Assembly (NCBI GenBank): GCA_003988855.1
Contig: QYAI01000019.1
Span: 5,278-69,277 of the forward strand
Reading direction: 5' to 3'
DNA from: Arachnopeziza araneosa
Taxonomy: Eukaryota > Ascomycota > Leotiomycetes > Helotiales > Arachnopezizaceae
DNA: 64,000 nt
Each line of letters begins with the position of its first letter. The first letter of the stretch is position 1. This document shows positions 1 to 12,436 of this stretch, in pieces. The notes under the pieces are model-generated. The model did not search any database, had not been told where the DNA came from, and saw nothing but the letters and a program-made list of their open reading frames with translations. A program made the translations under genes and the position numbers.

Positions 1-1201
1 TCTTTGCTTTGGTTGTCTTTCCGAAATATACATATCGAGAGCTAGCTGAGGGCCAACGAGATTCTTATTTTATTGGCTGCTCCTCTGCCCCTCGTACAAT
101 ACCAATCGAGTTTGTTATGCAAAGCATTCACCTTTCAATTGTTGCAAATGTCTATTTGTGCTGGCGGTGCAGATAGTCGGGTTTCTGATTGGCACCGCAA
201 GGAAAAGTAAGGTAGTCAATAAAAACGCCTAGTAAAAAATTCGTTGATCTCTTCCTCACGAGACTTGAAAAAGAACCCGAATAGATCGCAGTTGTGACAG
301 TTCGGCTCAATACCTGATCTTGTGCAATAGCTTCCAGTTCCTCTTCGATACCAACTATTGATGAGGCTTGAACATTGACTGCGGTCCGCGTTAAGTACCA
401 ATACGGGATTTTGTGTCGAAACAAAGATAAGGTATATCCTGATAAGAAGCACACGTTGAAGCTCGAGAAGAATTAAGATGAAAGACACTGAGCAGAATTC
501 TGAGGTGCTCAGCATCCGGTTCAACTAGAAACCGTGACCAGAGGTGACACATCCCATCCCTGCGGCCACGCCTCAGCAAGAATCTTGGGTGCAGTAGTTT
601 ACTCGTTGTCCCTCTTTATTCGTGTCTTAGGGTCTATAAAATCTGTATTTCTTACCAAAAGTCTCTTGTACCACTTTTTACACCATGAGGCACAGAATGG
701 TACACAGGCACAGAAGATTCCGATAAGTGGTGTGAGTTGAGCCACACCGGATTTTCAGAATAGTGGAGCGATGGCCAATTTCACAATTTTCAGATTGGGT
801 AGCAACAGAATCGATTGTGGAGAATCGTGCAACGAGATGGGCAATGATAGCCTCCATATTGTTAGAAGGTTATTGGTAGAACTTGAAGATTGTGATTTAT
901 GCAAGTTTTTGTCTTCATAATAAGTTGTCTTCATCAAATCGATTCCGTCAAATATTACCCTCTATTGTACCGGGTCCGAATCATGTTAAATTAAGTGACA
1001 CCTCCAAAATACCTTGATTATCTTTCTTATCCTTCTTCTCTGTCAAATATCTCGACCGATAGTGGCTCTTCGTGTAGTGCTAAGATCGACGTCCTATCGG
1101 GATGAGAATAACATTTTCTGGTCAGACACTGATACTAATGGCAATTGCATTCCTTGGAGTGGACAAAAAAACCTCAGTACACTCCGGACCACCTTCTCGC
1201 C
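1..1201. other. Intergenic, no gene recognised
   Basis: Short open frames on both strands (up to about 100 codons) overlap each other, look unlike known proteins and lack supporting splice structure. I see no RNA gene or repeat. Confidence 0.5.
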
Positions 1202-1640
1202 ATGATCGCGGGAGACTCTGAGTGGCAAATTAGGTTTCACACTGACAGCTTCTTCAAGCCAGAAAACACTGACTTTCCTTGGGCGAGCATCTTCTTCGAG
1301 ATGAAGGTACTAAGCAAACTTTAGTAAACTTTTGAATTATTCTACTTGTTCTCAAGATATGCCAAGACCACAGGTAGATTCAAATTCTGTTACTGCACAT
1401 CTCAGGAACCCCAATAGAGCAAATTTAAAATTAACGCAGTTCCTCCAACTGAATATGAGCGCGAGAGGCTCTAGAAGGAGTGGATGACTTTCAAAGAAGA
1501 ATATGAAGATGATGAAATTTTTAAAAAGATAGTCATGATGACTATGCTCCTGTTAACAGATTAACGAACTTCTTCAATTGGTTTACGCAAGTCCACAAAA
1601 CCTATATGCTAGTAGGCCGTGAAAAGAAAGTAAGTAAAGA
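1202..1640 (+). pseudogene. Decayed protein-coding relic
   Basis: From the ATG at 1202 a frame reads a protein-like stretch including FHTDSFFKPENTDFPWASIF, ending at a donor-like GTACTA near 1307. Later segments also look coding but sit in different frames and are cut by TAG codons: a stretch with NAVPPTEYERERL near 1435, and one with RLTNFFNWFTQVHKTYMLVG at about 1555-1620. I do not recognise the family. Shifted frames plus in-frame stops suggest a decayed gene. An intact gene with unrecognised introns is possible but less likely. The stretch from 1641 to the GET4 start at 2117 shows nothing further. Confidence 0.35.
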
Positions 1641-2116
1641 AGAGTAAAACAGACTGCTTTGTATGCAATGGTCTTGTAATTAAGGCATAAGGCATTGACC
1701 CTTTTGGTCGTTGGTAAATACCAGAACAAGTAAGGAAATCAGCGCAAAAGTTATACGACTATGTGAACAGAAGCCGGAATTTATATACAGGACAGCGATC
1801 TAGGTTCCCAAAACAGAGATCAAGGAACTAACTAACGGTTAAGATTGAAATAGAAGTAAAAAATTCTAAGGCGATACACATCATACCATTTAATCTTTAT
1901 AGTGTTACTTAAAGGAGTCTATTGAAAGAGTTGGCGTTCATACCAAAAGTGCTATACAGGAAACTATACAAGAAACTTGCGTGGTCGTTTGTTCTTATGT
2001 ACCCTAGTCTTAAGCAGCCAATCAAATCACTCAGTTGTTCCCCTCCAAAACGCCGCCTTGTCAATTTCTCCAAGTTCATACCTGACCTGCTGGATCTGAT
2101 CAACCACAAAGACAAG

Positions 2117-3195
2117 ATGAGTGCCAAAATCGAGAAGATCATTGTTCGGTTGCAAGGAAAGTAAGTTCAACCTAAACCCCGTCCACTATCACTCTAAGTT
2201 TGTAGAATCGCAGAGGGGCAATTCTACGAAGCACAGCAACAAACTCGCGTTGTTGCAGCCCGATATGTCAAGTCGGAGAGCTGGGACGCAGCAATCGATA
2301 TCCTCTTCAACGTCGCACAATCGCTCCTGAAGGCGGGGCAGGGAGGAAGTGGTGGGGATCTAAGTCTATTCCTCATCGATGTCTACAAACAGGCAGATCT
2401 GAAGCCGGACTCGAGCAACAAGGGCAAACTGCTGACCTTATTACGGCAATTTGAGAGTGAAGAGCCTACAAGAAAAAAATTCATTGGGGAGATGATAGGG
2501 TACGTCAAATTGGAGAAGAAAGGCAAAAACTTATAGGTGATAGATGGTCCGCGAAGTACGGAGAGTACCCTGCTGGAGAACCGGAATTACACCATGTTGC
2601 GGGATCACTGTATGCTGAAGAACACGAAGCCTACGATGCGGAACGACATCTTATACTTGGTACTAAAGACTCTCCCGAAGTATTGGTGAAGTTAGAGTAT
2701 GAGTGGTACACACAGGACGATTCCCATACTGCTGCCTTATATGCTGCTCGAGCCGTCTTCCCGTATCTACTCGTTGGCAACGTTCGAGATGCGAATAAGT
2801 CTCTTCGACTATTTACAAGCAAGTTGGCCGAGGCTAACAAAGGCTTGAGCGTGCAGGACGTCAGCAGCAATAATTCTGATACGAGGATTTATCCCAGTAT
2901 ACCACTTCTGAATTTCCTTGGCCTTCTTCTGCTCGCAGTGCAGAAGGGAAGTGCTGATCTCTTCCGACAATTGAAGACCAAATACGCTATCCATATCAAA
3001 GAAGTAGGTATCTGGGATGAGGCTCTGACCTCTGTAGGAGAGATGTACTTTGGTATCCAACGACCAAGACAAGGTAACCCTCTGTTTGATATGATGGGGA
3101 GCATGTTCGGGGGTGGTATGGGAGGTGCGCCTGCAAAGCCACAACCAAAACGTGTTGGCGCATCATCAACACCAGCAGCAGAAGGTCTAGACTGA
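2117..3195 (+). CDS. GET4: GET4-like protein, GET/TRC pathway (tail-anchored protein insertion)
   Basis: Three exons: 2117-2160, 2206-2499, 2544-3195 (introns 45 and 44 bp), 329 aa. The protein belongs to the Get4/TRC35 family. Get4 is an alpha-solenoid that, with Get5, bridges the Sgt2 chaperone relay to the Get3 ATPase for delivery of tail-anchored proteins to the ER. Family features visible are the N-terminal helices after the first intron (IAEGQFYEAQQQTRVVAARY), the mid-protein EYPAGEPELHHVAG segment, and the region with IPLLNFLGLLLLAVQKG. The C-terminus is a Gly/Met then Ala/Pro-rich tail with no membrane segment, which fits a cytosolic protein. Length is normal for the family. The ATG at 2117 is chosen because it leads directly into the conserved IEKIIVRLQGK helix. 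The frame stays open upstream to 1922, but that part looks non-coding. Confidence 0.9.
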
Positions 3196-3287
3196 ATTCT
3201 AGAGTATGCAAATGAGCCAGAAGCCCGCTCTTTTCTCCAATCCTAGGGTATCGTGAACGCCTCTGCGTGACAAACGAAAAATCCACA

Positions 3288-3783
3288 TCACCGAGCTACC
3301 GTGTCCTCCTCCACCTCGTACATCCAGTTGTCTTCTGCTAATGCTCCTACCTTTGCTCTAAGGCTAGCCTTGACAGCTTCAAGAAGTTCTGCAGGCTCAC
3401 TCGGTGCACGATTCCTATCACGTTGGTGGTGCTTCACAGCGTCTGCTAACCGCTTCCTCTCCTCTATGTCTAAGTTAGAACAAAATAGAGCCAAATATGT
3501 GAATCGTACTTTCATCTTCTTGTTCATCGCCATTCCCGCCCTCCTCCTGATCATCGAATGCTTGTATCGGTGGATCGCCAATCTGAAACTCCCCATTCTG
3601 ATCCCTAATAACAATATCTGAAGAGTCCGATTCAGGCTCAATATCTAGTCGTAATGTTTCTGCAGAGGTAGAGGTCGAACTCGTCGTTGGACGTCGGCTA
3701 AGATGTTGGTGGAAGAGGGTGCGCCGCACGCTCGTGGCACGGCTACTGGATGAAGTAGAAGTTGCTTGTCGTCGTTCCGGCAT
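3288..3783 (-). CDS. Small Ser/acid-rich protein of unknown function
   Basis: Two exons on minus, 3783-3510 and 3469-3288, with a 40-bp intron carrying a clean TTCTAAC branch point and TAG acceptor; 151 aa. The N-terminal half is low complexity, rich in Ser/Thr/Arg and then in Asp/Glu. The C-terminal 60 residues look folded: IEERKRLADAVKHHQRDRNR followed by an amphipathic ELLEAVKASLRAKVGALAEDNW helix ending in an acidic tail. I do not recognise the family. The gene converges on GET4, with only 92 bp between stop codons, and diverges from RAI1. The coherent helix across the splice junction is the main reason to call it real. The product is probably nuclear or cytosolic, as there is no signal peptide or TM segment. 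Confidence 0.6.
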
Positions 3784-4006
3784 CTTGTATGAATGCTATA
3801 AAGAATATCTCCACACAAGTTAAAAGGAATGATTGTTCGAGTTTGTAGGAATTGATGTTGATTTGTTTGGTTCGTGTGTTTGTTTGGGCGAGGCTTGACA
3901 AGGCTCTGGTAGCCTAATTGTAGGTGTCAGGCGCTTTCAACAATCTTTAACATAACATGACCGTTATTCTAACTTATCATCATGCTGATCGGTAAGGATT
4001 TTCATA
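3784..4006. promoter_or_regulatory. Shared divergent promoter region
   Basis: These 223 bp separate the start codons of the minus-strand unknown gene and the plus-strand RAI1 gene, so both promoters must lie here. No clear TATA box was seen. Confidence 0.5.
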
Positions 4007-5519
4007 ATGACTAGTCAATTTCAAATACAGCCTATTGGCCGTTTTGCAGGCCAAAGCGCTGCCATAAAGCGTCCTAAGGTTGGCCCACAGCTCACGTCTA
4101 TCACTACATACTGATCAGTGTCCAGGAGATCGCCTGCTTCTCATATGATGACAAGCATCAATTTCGTCTCGATGATTCCTCAATCAGATATTATTATCCT
4201 CCCACGCTTGGAGCGGATCTCTCAAAGGGTTTTGAAACCTTCCAAAAGCTAGATGATTCTGCCGACGATCATCTTGATAGTCTGTTAAAAACGATCATTG
4301 ATCTTGAGCAGAGATCTGGTGAAAAATTAGCAGCGGATTTGATCACTTGGCGAGGAATGATGACGAAGGTTTGATTGGCACTTCCTTCTAGGCTCTTGCT
4401 AATCTCTGGAAGTTCATGTCGGCCATCTTCAGTGACAGAGATGGGTATTTAACCTATAATTAACAAATTTTTATAGAACTGACGCGTACCAAAGTTTTGA
4501 AATGAATGCCACCCTCTTCCAAGTGGGCACTCACCCCAGTTTGATCATTCTAGACGTAGCTGACGAATGATTCATTTAAGGATACAATGTATGCCCAACT
4601 TTGCCAATAATCAGAAAGTCTTACTAATTGAAACAGCTATGTTGAAGAAAATCATGAGTACAAGCGCAAGTCTCAGGCTAGACAGTCACAGCAATTCTCA
4701 CAACCGGGTCGGCCATCACAGGATATGATGAGCTTCTGGGGTAGGTGAAGATGCCAACGAAAGTGAACCTCGGTTTGTTAATTCATAGCAGGCTATAAAT
4801 TTGAGACGTTGTGTCTTTTACCATCGACGTGGGATGAAACTCCTCGGGATTATATTGAACACAGAGAGCATGAGACGGTCAATAATCACGCCCAGTACTG
4901 TTCTGTTGTTCGAACAGGAATTGGCAATACAGTCATGATTTTGGGAGGGGAGGTGGATGCAGGTAAATCTCTTTTCTTGTCTCTAGGATCGTCATTAACA
5001 AGTCGCAGTGTGGGATTCAAAACCTGTTGGAGACGGTCCGATAAACTGGGTTGAGCTGAAAACCAGCGCAGACATCCGAAATGAGAGAGATATTGTGACT
5101 CTTGAGAGGAAGCTTATGAAATTTTGGATTCAGTCATTCTTGCTAGGCGTCCCTAAGATTATCGTTGGCTTCCGAACTCCTGATGGAATCTTGAAAAGAG
5201 TTGAAGAAATGGATACTGCGTCTATTCCAAACACAGTCAAGAGACATGGTAAAGGTACCTGGGATGGAAATATGTGCATCAATTTTGCTTCGGCCTTGTT
5301 GGAATGTAAGTTTTCTTTGATCGTTTGGTGCTTGGTTAACTTTTTGAAGTTTTGAAGGCTTCGATTGTTGGAGATGGTGTTTGGAGAATTCAGAGGAAGG
5401 AGCGCTCTTCTGCTATTGAGATCTTTAAGGTTGAGGAGGCTGGTCATGGTAATATTTTGTCGGATGGGTTTATCAACTGGAGAATTAAAATGACTTTGAA
5501 CTCAACGCCAAATAAATAG
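4007..5519 (+). CDS. RAI1: RAI1/Dxo family decapping nuclease
   Basis: Nine exons: 4007-4078, 4126-4368, 4413-4444, 4495-4522, 4581-4588, 4637-4740, 4792-4962, 5009-5305, 5350-5519; 374 aa, with total length a multiple of three. RAI1 is the nuclear partner of the 5'-3' exonuclease Rat1/Xrn2 and removes incomplete or non-canonical 5' caps. Visible family motifs are the N-terminal IACFSYDD, ITWRGMMTK, the DGFEMNATLFQ segment, E167 in YKFETLCLLP, the metal-binding GGEVDA (E216, D218) and WVELKTS (E235, K237). These match the catalytic acidic set of the family. The fifth exon is only 8 nt (Asp-Thr plus two bases), but it is needed to restore DTIYVEENHEYK. Several neighbouring splice choices were settled by these conserved motifs, so the small exons 3-5 are the least certain part. 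Confidence 0.9.
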
Positions 5520-6428
5520 ATATCGACTGAAAGAGCGAATGCGGATCTTTCTCATTAGTGATCAACTCCTCAAACCAGTACCACTCGATGCTACAGTGCT
5601 CTAGAGAGGCTCTTAAGACAACCCGAAGAAGGAAGTGTTATTCGCGCTGTTTCGAAGATTATTCTTCAGGTAGTTCGACATCCGGATACGCAATCACAAT
5701 TTCCATTTGAAGAGACCCCACGGTCATGTTTTTTTACAGCTTCTATGTAATTTAGGTTCTGAAATGGGTTTGAATTACCTCTGCCTGTTGTTAACAGTGT
5801 TTTACCTGTTGATTGTTAATCGTCACGTTTGACAATGAATTTGATGTTTACACCAGCTAGCTTTTTATTTCCAAGATCATTCAACATCTCCTCACGTTAT
5901 CAACACTGATGCTTACGTTTATTGTTCATCACGTTGTTCTATTATCAACTTTTGTGTTTGCACAAACAGGCCTCTAACATCATTCATTCTATCCGAAAGT
6001 CATCAATACTGCTGCTATTATCATTAAAAACTTATGATTTATACGACTAATTTTTTGTTTTATCTCCACAGCTAATTACCTTGCTTGGCATTTCACCGCC
6101 AATGTTAAGGTCGAGCAGTCAGAATAGTCTCTATTTGAAATGGTGTCTAGAATCAATTGAAAATATGGTAGGGATTTATTATTAATCATTGGGTTGAATA
6201 TTGAACGAATGTCCAAATCTGAGACGAATAGAAAAAATTATCGTATTTCTATACCATTGATAGCCTATTTCTAGAGAATCAAATCTCAAATGACGCCAAA
6301 CGGTCTACCGTGTACCAGTTCCAGTTCCGGTCCCAGTCCGCATCAAAAGGTTAATGTGTAAGTGAGCGATAAAATTCCCGGAAAAGGAGATATTTATCAA
6401 GGAATATGATACAAGATCCTACTCCGAA
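5520..6428. other. Convergent 3' intergenic region
   Basis: AT-rich sequence between the RAI1 and malic-enzyme stop codons. No coding frame, RNA gene or repeat was recognised. Confidence 0.5.
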
Positions 6429-8591
6429 TCAAAGGTGCGACGGCTTCTTGAAAAGTGGGCCACTAATTTCAGGTGAGTAGCCACCATCAACCGACTCAGT
6501 ATTCTTCTTCGTGGGGTCGTACATGCGTCTGCGAATCCAAGCATCGAGTTCTTCGTCGTTCATATGCCGGATCGAAAGCTCGCGGTCGAGCCCTTGTGTT
6601 TGAGCCTGTCGGATGACTTGACGTGCTACGATGACGCTGACTTCACGAATGCGCTCGAGATCGGGATAGAGTCGGCCTTCGTTGAGCTCCGTAGTGTTGG
6701 TAGCAGTGCTTAAGGCGACGGCAGAAGTGTAAATCTAATGGGAGTGAGACGTTGCGCGGCTTCAGAGACAAAAGAGAGATTTACCATTTCTTGAGTGATC
6801 AAAACAGATTTAGAAAGAATCGCACCGAGGCCAATTCCTGGGAAGACATACATATTACTACGATAGTCAGCCCACCTCCACAGCAGAAAATATCAACTAA
6901 CAAGAGATACTTACTTTCCTTGACTTGGAATGTAATTCAGATACGGAGGGAAGGGGCTGCCACTTGCAAAGAGTACACGACCTTTAGTATATTTCATTGC
7001 TTCTTCAAAAGTGCATTCGGCATTGTCTGAAGGGTTTGAAAGAGGCATGATAATTGGTTGTTGATTGTAAGTCGCCATTTTTTCGATGATCGCCTGGTTG
7101 AAAACTCCATGCATCGTGGATAAGCCCATGAGAATAGTTGGCTTGACATGATCGACAACCTCGGCTAGAGTCTTGAATTGCTGGCCATTGTTGTCTTGAC
7201 GAGCAAAGTAAATCTTATGTTGAGCAAGCTTGTCGCCTCTATCAGTCGTGATCAGACCCTAAACATGTTACCAGGTCTCTTTGAGAAGGAGTTCATTCTT
7301 CAACTCACTTTAGTATCAACAAACCAAAAGCATCGGCGTGCTTCGTCCTCTGTTAAGCCTTGCTTCACGAAGAATTCAACAATCTGTTTTGCAACCCCAA
7401 CGCCTGCACTTCCAGCACCCATGACAACGGCTCGTTGGTTCTTGACAGGAATACCAGTTTTCTTTAAAGCATTGATGACGCCAGCTAGAATGACAGCTCC
7501 AGTGCCCTGAATATCGTCATTGAAGCAAGTATATTTAGGTCCATACTTCTCGAGAGCCGGAAAAGGGTTCTTGAAGTCTTCAAATTGAACAACAATTCTG
7601 CAAGACTTAGTTCTTGTCACTACTATTTGAATTAAAGAGTTCCTACCCAGGCCAGAGACTAGTGAGAGCTTCCATCAACTCATCCATAAATGCCATTTCA
7701 TCTTGCTCAGAAACCTTTCGCATGCGCGCGCCCATGTAGAGCGGATCCTTCAGAAGAAGCTCGTTATTGGTGCCTAAGTCGAGCATGAGGGGTAGAGTTC
7801 TGTCAGGATGGATACCGGCGCAGCCACTATACAGAGCTAGTTTCCCGACAGGAATACCCATGCCATTGATTCCAAGGTCACCAAGCCCGAGAATTCGAGA
7901 GCCGTCGCTGACAACTGTAATCTCAACCTCGGGCCGAGGCCAATTCCGGAGGACATCAACAATAGAGCCACGATCATTGTATGAGACGTAGAGACCTGTG
8001 AAAATGTCAAAAGAGTTCCGTTGATGTCGAATTAAATTTTCGACACTGTAAGAAATTCTAATGTCGAAGCTGGATCTCACCTTCCGGATGCATGTATATG
8101 TCTGACCATTTCAAGCAGGCCTCGCCAACTGTTGGCGTATAAATCAAAGGAGCAATTTGCTAGACTTTTGTTAATCCAACGGTCGAAAATGGCAGTGTGA
8201 CCCCATACAGTGAAATTCTGGAGTAAAAGTTGATAAAATAAGTCTTGATGAGTGTTCCGGAGAGTCGTCAAGTAAATGTACTTTTCGATGGAAGTCGGCT
8301 TTGAGTCCAGTTGCTTCAGGCCTGTAAATTGTTAGAGGGACAATTGATTACGGACAACGAAACTTACATCGAAATACTTGTTGAGCTGCGACATTTGCAG
8401 GCTGTAAGCCGGTGTGGCCGACATGACGAGACATGGTGGTAAAAGTGCAAAGAATCGTGCCTTTCACTTCCTCATGACTTTGTAGCTCGACGGATGGCGG
8501 ATAAACATCGGCCCGAGAGAAAATACTCGACCTCGCTTACATGTTCCAGCCACTGAAAAGGCAGACGGCATTGAAAATCATCCATTTGCAT
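6429..8591 (-). CDS. Malic enzyme (oxidative decarboxylation of malate)
   Basis: Nine exons on minus: 8591-8541, 8485-8368, 8321-8209, 8159-8081, 7995-7647, 7597-7309, 7258-6915, 6857-6785, 6734-6429; 573 aa. Malic enzyme converts malate to pyruvate and CO2 with NAD(P)+. Visible motifs are YTPTVGEACLKW (about 101-112), SDGSRILGLGDLGINGMGIP, the metal-binding VVQFEDF and CFNDDIQGTG (about 261-270), the dinucleotide-binding GAGSAG (about 297-302) and FPGIGLGA. The obvious downstream ATG at 8434 (MSRHVGHTGLQP) would lose the conserved KGT segment that precedes it in frame. I therefore extend upstream through KGTILCTF to a short first exon, using a CGAG acceptor that is not ideal. Cofactor preference cannot be told from the sequence. 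No clear mitochondrial presequence is seen, so a cytosolic site is possible. Confidence 0.9.
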
Positions 8592-9386
8592 AAAACTAAA
8601 GAACTGTTTGCATAAATTAAAGAACACTAAAAATTTCTAGGTTGAAAACTGCGTGTCGCAACACAACAATACTTAATCATTATAAAACTTAGTCTGTACA
8701 AATAATAGAAGCTTACGTATCTTTTGGTATTTATTTTTTGTTTATAAACTATCGTAATGTTTTATCTGAGTTTCTTGCCTATAGAGTATAATTTTATGCA
8801 ATTCTCGCTCAGCAGATTGGATGATTTTCAATGCCGGCTGCCTTCGTATTCCCATATTTCATGACGATGAATATGGTTACATGCGGAAAGATGGCATAGC
8901 CGAACGGGGATGATCGACTTTTTCAAAAGGGATGAGTTGTAATGAGAATCTTGGGTTCCGAGTGCTGAAAATAGGGACGCAGACGATGACGGGTTGGACT
9001 TCCTCTAATACAAGCCTACCTCAGTGGCATCCTTGTTAAAGCAGGTGTTCTCATCACCAAAGATCAGAATTTCACACAAAATAACCCAACATTTTCAAAG
9101 AGCCTGCAGATTATATCATAATTGTTCATTTAATTGCCCTCAAAATTGACTAGGGCAAGACAACGTTGTTTGATGGTCTCGGAGCGATTATCACGTAGTA
9201 AAGGGGTATTATTATAAGTAAAGATTAGCTGGAAAAGAATTGTGATAATCAATTGGTCATAATATGACTAAATGACAAAGAGGGAATGATACAGGCATAA
9301 ATTCAAAGACTCGATCCACAATCTACTTCCCCTTCGCAATGTCCCCAGCAGTATTTTGAGTACGTCTGCATAGATCGAAGGCGATA
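8592..9386. other. Intergenic: malic enzyme upstream, transporter downstream
   Basis: AT-rich stretch that must contain the malic-enzyme promoter and the 3' end of the transporter transcript. No further gene was seen. Confidence 0.5.
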
Positions 9387-11374
9387 CTAAGCATCTGAAT
9401 CGCTGTGAAGAGTCTTGACGCCGACAATGTTGGCATTCTCATCCAACTCAAGCTTCTTCTTCTCAATGGAAGCCTTCATTGGGTTCTTGGCTCTGAAGAT
9501 ATCGTCGAGCTCCTCAAGCTGTATCTAGTCAGAAAAGTATCAAAGGTGTTAAAACCAGGAGTCGCTTACAGTACGGTTCTTGGTCTCTGGTGCAAATAAC
9601 CAGATGACAAAGGCTTGAATGGCACACCAGACAACGAAAACCAGATAGGTTTTCCATTTGATGTTTTGAAGGGCTACTGGGAAACCAAACTGGTTGACAA
9701 GGGTGCCTGAAGGAGGTTAGTTTAGGACGAAAACATGGGTGTCCTGCGACGCAGATCGTATGCACTTACCAATCGTGACAAACATATTACTGAAGGCCAT
9801 TCCCTTTGCTCTCATCTCAAAAGAGAGAACCTCGACGGGATACAGGGCTTGTAGAGGAGTCCAACCAAAAGAGTACACTGCCTGGAAAATGTAGATCATT
9901 GCTACGGTTGCAGCGCTGGAGGCCTTGGACTTGGTGCTAGCCTGAATTCCTGCTGATGCAGAGACACCAACCCAGACGATGGAACACCCGATATTGGCCC
10001 CGATGAGCAGAGGTCGGCGACCAATCCTATCAACGAAGCAACAACCGATAGCAGAAATGACAATTTGAACGGCGTTCATTGCAACAAACAAGTGGCTCTG
10101 GGTAGTATCATTCGTGATACCTGCTGTATCAAGTACTCCAGACAAGAAATAGGAAACAACACCTAAAAACTATCAGTAAACTTCAGACTATTAAGTTGCG
10201 CATTTAGTTGACTGACCATTTCCAGACCATTGTCCGAAGAGGGAGACTATGCAGTTCACCGACAATCTGTAAATACTTGGCCTGTCTCTGAAAAGCGCAC
10301 GATAATCCCACCACCGCTTGTCTGCGCCCTCAAGCTCCAAATTGGTTTCGTACTCTAACATCTGGAGTTTGACCCATTCGCTGTCTGGATTTCCGTTGCC
10401 GTGATACTTAATCAAGACAGCTTTTGCCTCGTCCATTTTTCCATTGGTGTAAAGCCACCTTGGAGATTCGGGAAGAAGCCATACAAAGATGAAGATGAGG
10501 CCGGGGAACAACATCTGAAGCCAGATAGGCAGCACCCAGGAGATGGAGCCTGTCATATTGAGACTTCCGCTGCACGCACCGGACGCAACAATAGCTCCGA
10601 CAGGCCTTTTTGGTTAGTATATACTAAAGACAAGCCAAGCTTGAACTCACCAGAAGACATTGTAGAGAGCAGTCACAATTCCACTGGAAGTTGGGTCAGT
10701 AATGCTTAGCATGGCTAAAGGTCTGAGATATTCACTCACCGATAAGCAGGGTGAGAGATCTCAACCACGTAACATGGCCCAGCGGAGGAGACGAGGGAGA
10801 CACCCATGCCCATGAAGAAGCGACCTCCCATAAACTGGTGGACGCTATGACTGTGGACGCATGTACCTTGAATGATAACACCAAGGATGATGATCGTGGC
10901 ACCTAGGAACATTCCTGCTCTGCGTCCAAAGGTGTCAATGGCAGGGCCGATGAAAGGAATGGCGGCGACGCCTCCAATTTGATTCATAGAGCTCACTATG
11001 CCAGCCTTGATACCCACATTGCCAACATCGAAGAAATTTAAAAATTGCTTGTTGGCGAGCAGGTTACCACTGAGAGAAGAGAGTGATTAGTCTACGAGCT
11101 GTGAAGTAGTGACAAGTACAATGAGAAAATATATATCTTACAAGAGCGAGCTGTCGAAGCCGTTAGATGTCGAGCAGAAGAATCCAATAGCTGAGATCAG
11201 GTAGAGGTTAATGGCAATGGCATTCCACGGGATCGGAGGTTCCTTTAGCTTGGCCTGGTTGAAGGCTTCGTCTCCGGTGACGACCTTTTCCTGGACTACT
11301 CTTTGCTTGTCGTAATCATTTTCGACATGCTCAGCGGCCGAAATGGCATGCTGTTTCTCGCTAAGGTCTGCCAT
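9387..11374 (-). CDS. MFS sugar transporter (hexose/lactose-permease type)
   Basis: Seven exons on minus: 11374-11142, 11069-10740, 10683-10651, 10605-10217, 10162-9770, 9706-9570, 9524-9387; 550 aa. This is a 12-TM proton-coupled sugar porter of the plasma membrane. Family marks in order are: hydrophilic N-terminal tail of about 55 residues; first helix with NGFDSS; PAIDTFGRRAGM (loop 2-3 signature); GRFFMGMGVSLVSSAGPCYV followed by EISHPAYRG; PESPRWL after helix 6; the loop 8-9 DRIGRRPLLIGAN; and the exit motif APETKNRTIQLEELDDIF after helix 12. Length is typical. The C-terminal motif and the SAGPCYV variant resemble fungal lactose/galactose permease-like members, but the substrate cannot be assigned. 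The ATG at 11374 is the first in frame. A 33-nt exon 3 is supported by GIVTALYNVF. Confidence 0.9.
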
Positions 11375-12357
11375 CTTGCTCTTCAAGATCAAACGAAGAC
11401 CGGGAAGAACTGCGTAGTGAGCAGGATGAAGGGATGAAGAATATCAGACATCTTGGGGGGACATCTCCATCTTTAATACACATGGTGTTGAGCCCTGTGC
11501 CTAGGTGTAGATTGCTCAGGCATGCCATCTACCAACCCTCGACCCGGATGAACTAGATAGAAAGGTACAAGTATCTGTAAATGAGACGCACGACGGGACT
11601 CGAAGCGATTGGCCGCTGGCCGGGAAGGGTAAGGATAAGCTGACAGCTGCTCCATTGCTGGAGTTTTGATTGTTGAGTAAGGATCTATGCTCTCCAGGTA
11701 TGGGTTGTGGAATCATAACATTCCCAAGCGTGCGAGCGGCAGCTAGCCAGGCCAACTCGTCAAAGACAGTCTAGTCGATTCGTCGGTAAAAACCCGTGGC
11801 GCGCCAGATGATCCAAAGAACTTACCTGGGGTAGAATCTGGGGAAAGTTCAACACCACGAGAAGGACGGCGCAGCTCCCTCCGCACATCTGTTTTAGGAT
11901 AACGAGCCGATCACCTCTGGTCCTTTCCAGAAGGCTGAGACCAGACTCGTCAAATCAGAGTGCCAAAAGATTCATTGCATCTGTTCAACATCAGAGCCTG
12001 GGCTCGAGAGACGTCCGCGGCGTGCTGGATTGGGGCCTACCAGCTCGTCTTTCCCTTTTGGGTGCTCTTGCACTAGCCCTAGCCCGACGCTTCTGCCCAT
12101 CAGTGGATGAAAGTACCCCAGACGACGCATCTCGTCAAAGTCGAGCAGAGGCCGTGGCTTGCTGGCCGTGATTCCCCTAACCTCGCGATCACGGATCGTC
12201 GACCGTTGCGCGCGACGCCGCTTCTCGAGCGAGCCAGACATTTACGCCACGCTGTTGCGGCTCAGCCTATCCCTGGCCTTCGGCCGGACTTGGGAGATGC
12301 GGCCCGTCGTGTAATGGAAACCGCATGAAACCTGTACACTCAATTAGCAACGTCGTT

Positions 12358-12436
12358 TAACATTTCCTCTTCATACTGCCAACGACTGGCGGGTCGCTTA
12401 ACATTTCTTTTTCACAGCGACGACTGGCGGGTCGTA
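12358..12436 (+). repeat. Two-copy tandem repeat, about 40 bp
   Basis: Copy A (about 12358-12398) and copy B (12399-12436) both run from TTAACATTTC through a pyrimidine-rich stretch to CGACTGGCGGGTCG. The last 14 bases are identical and the spacers differ slightly. Confidence 0.7.

Noticed and set aside
12107..12328. GC-rich frames between the transporter and repeat tract
   Set aside because: Overlapping on both strands, Arg/Pro-rich by base composition, no family resemblance.
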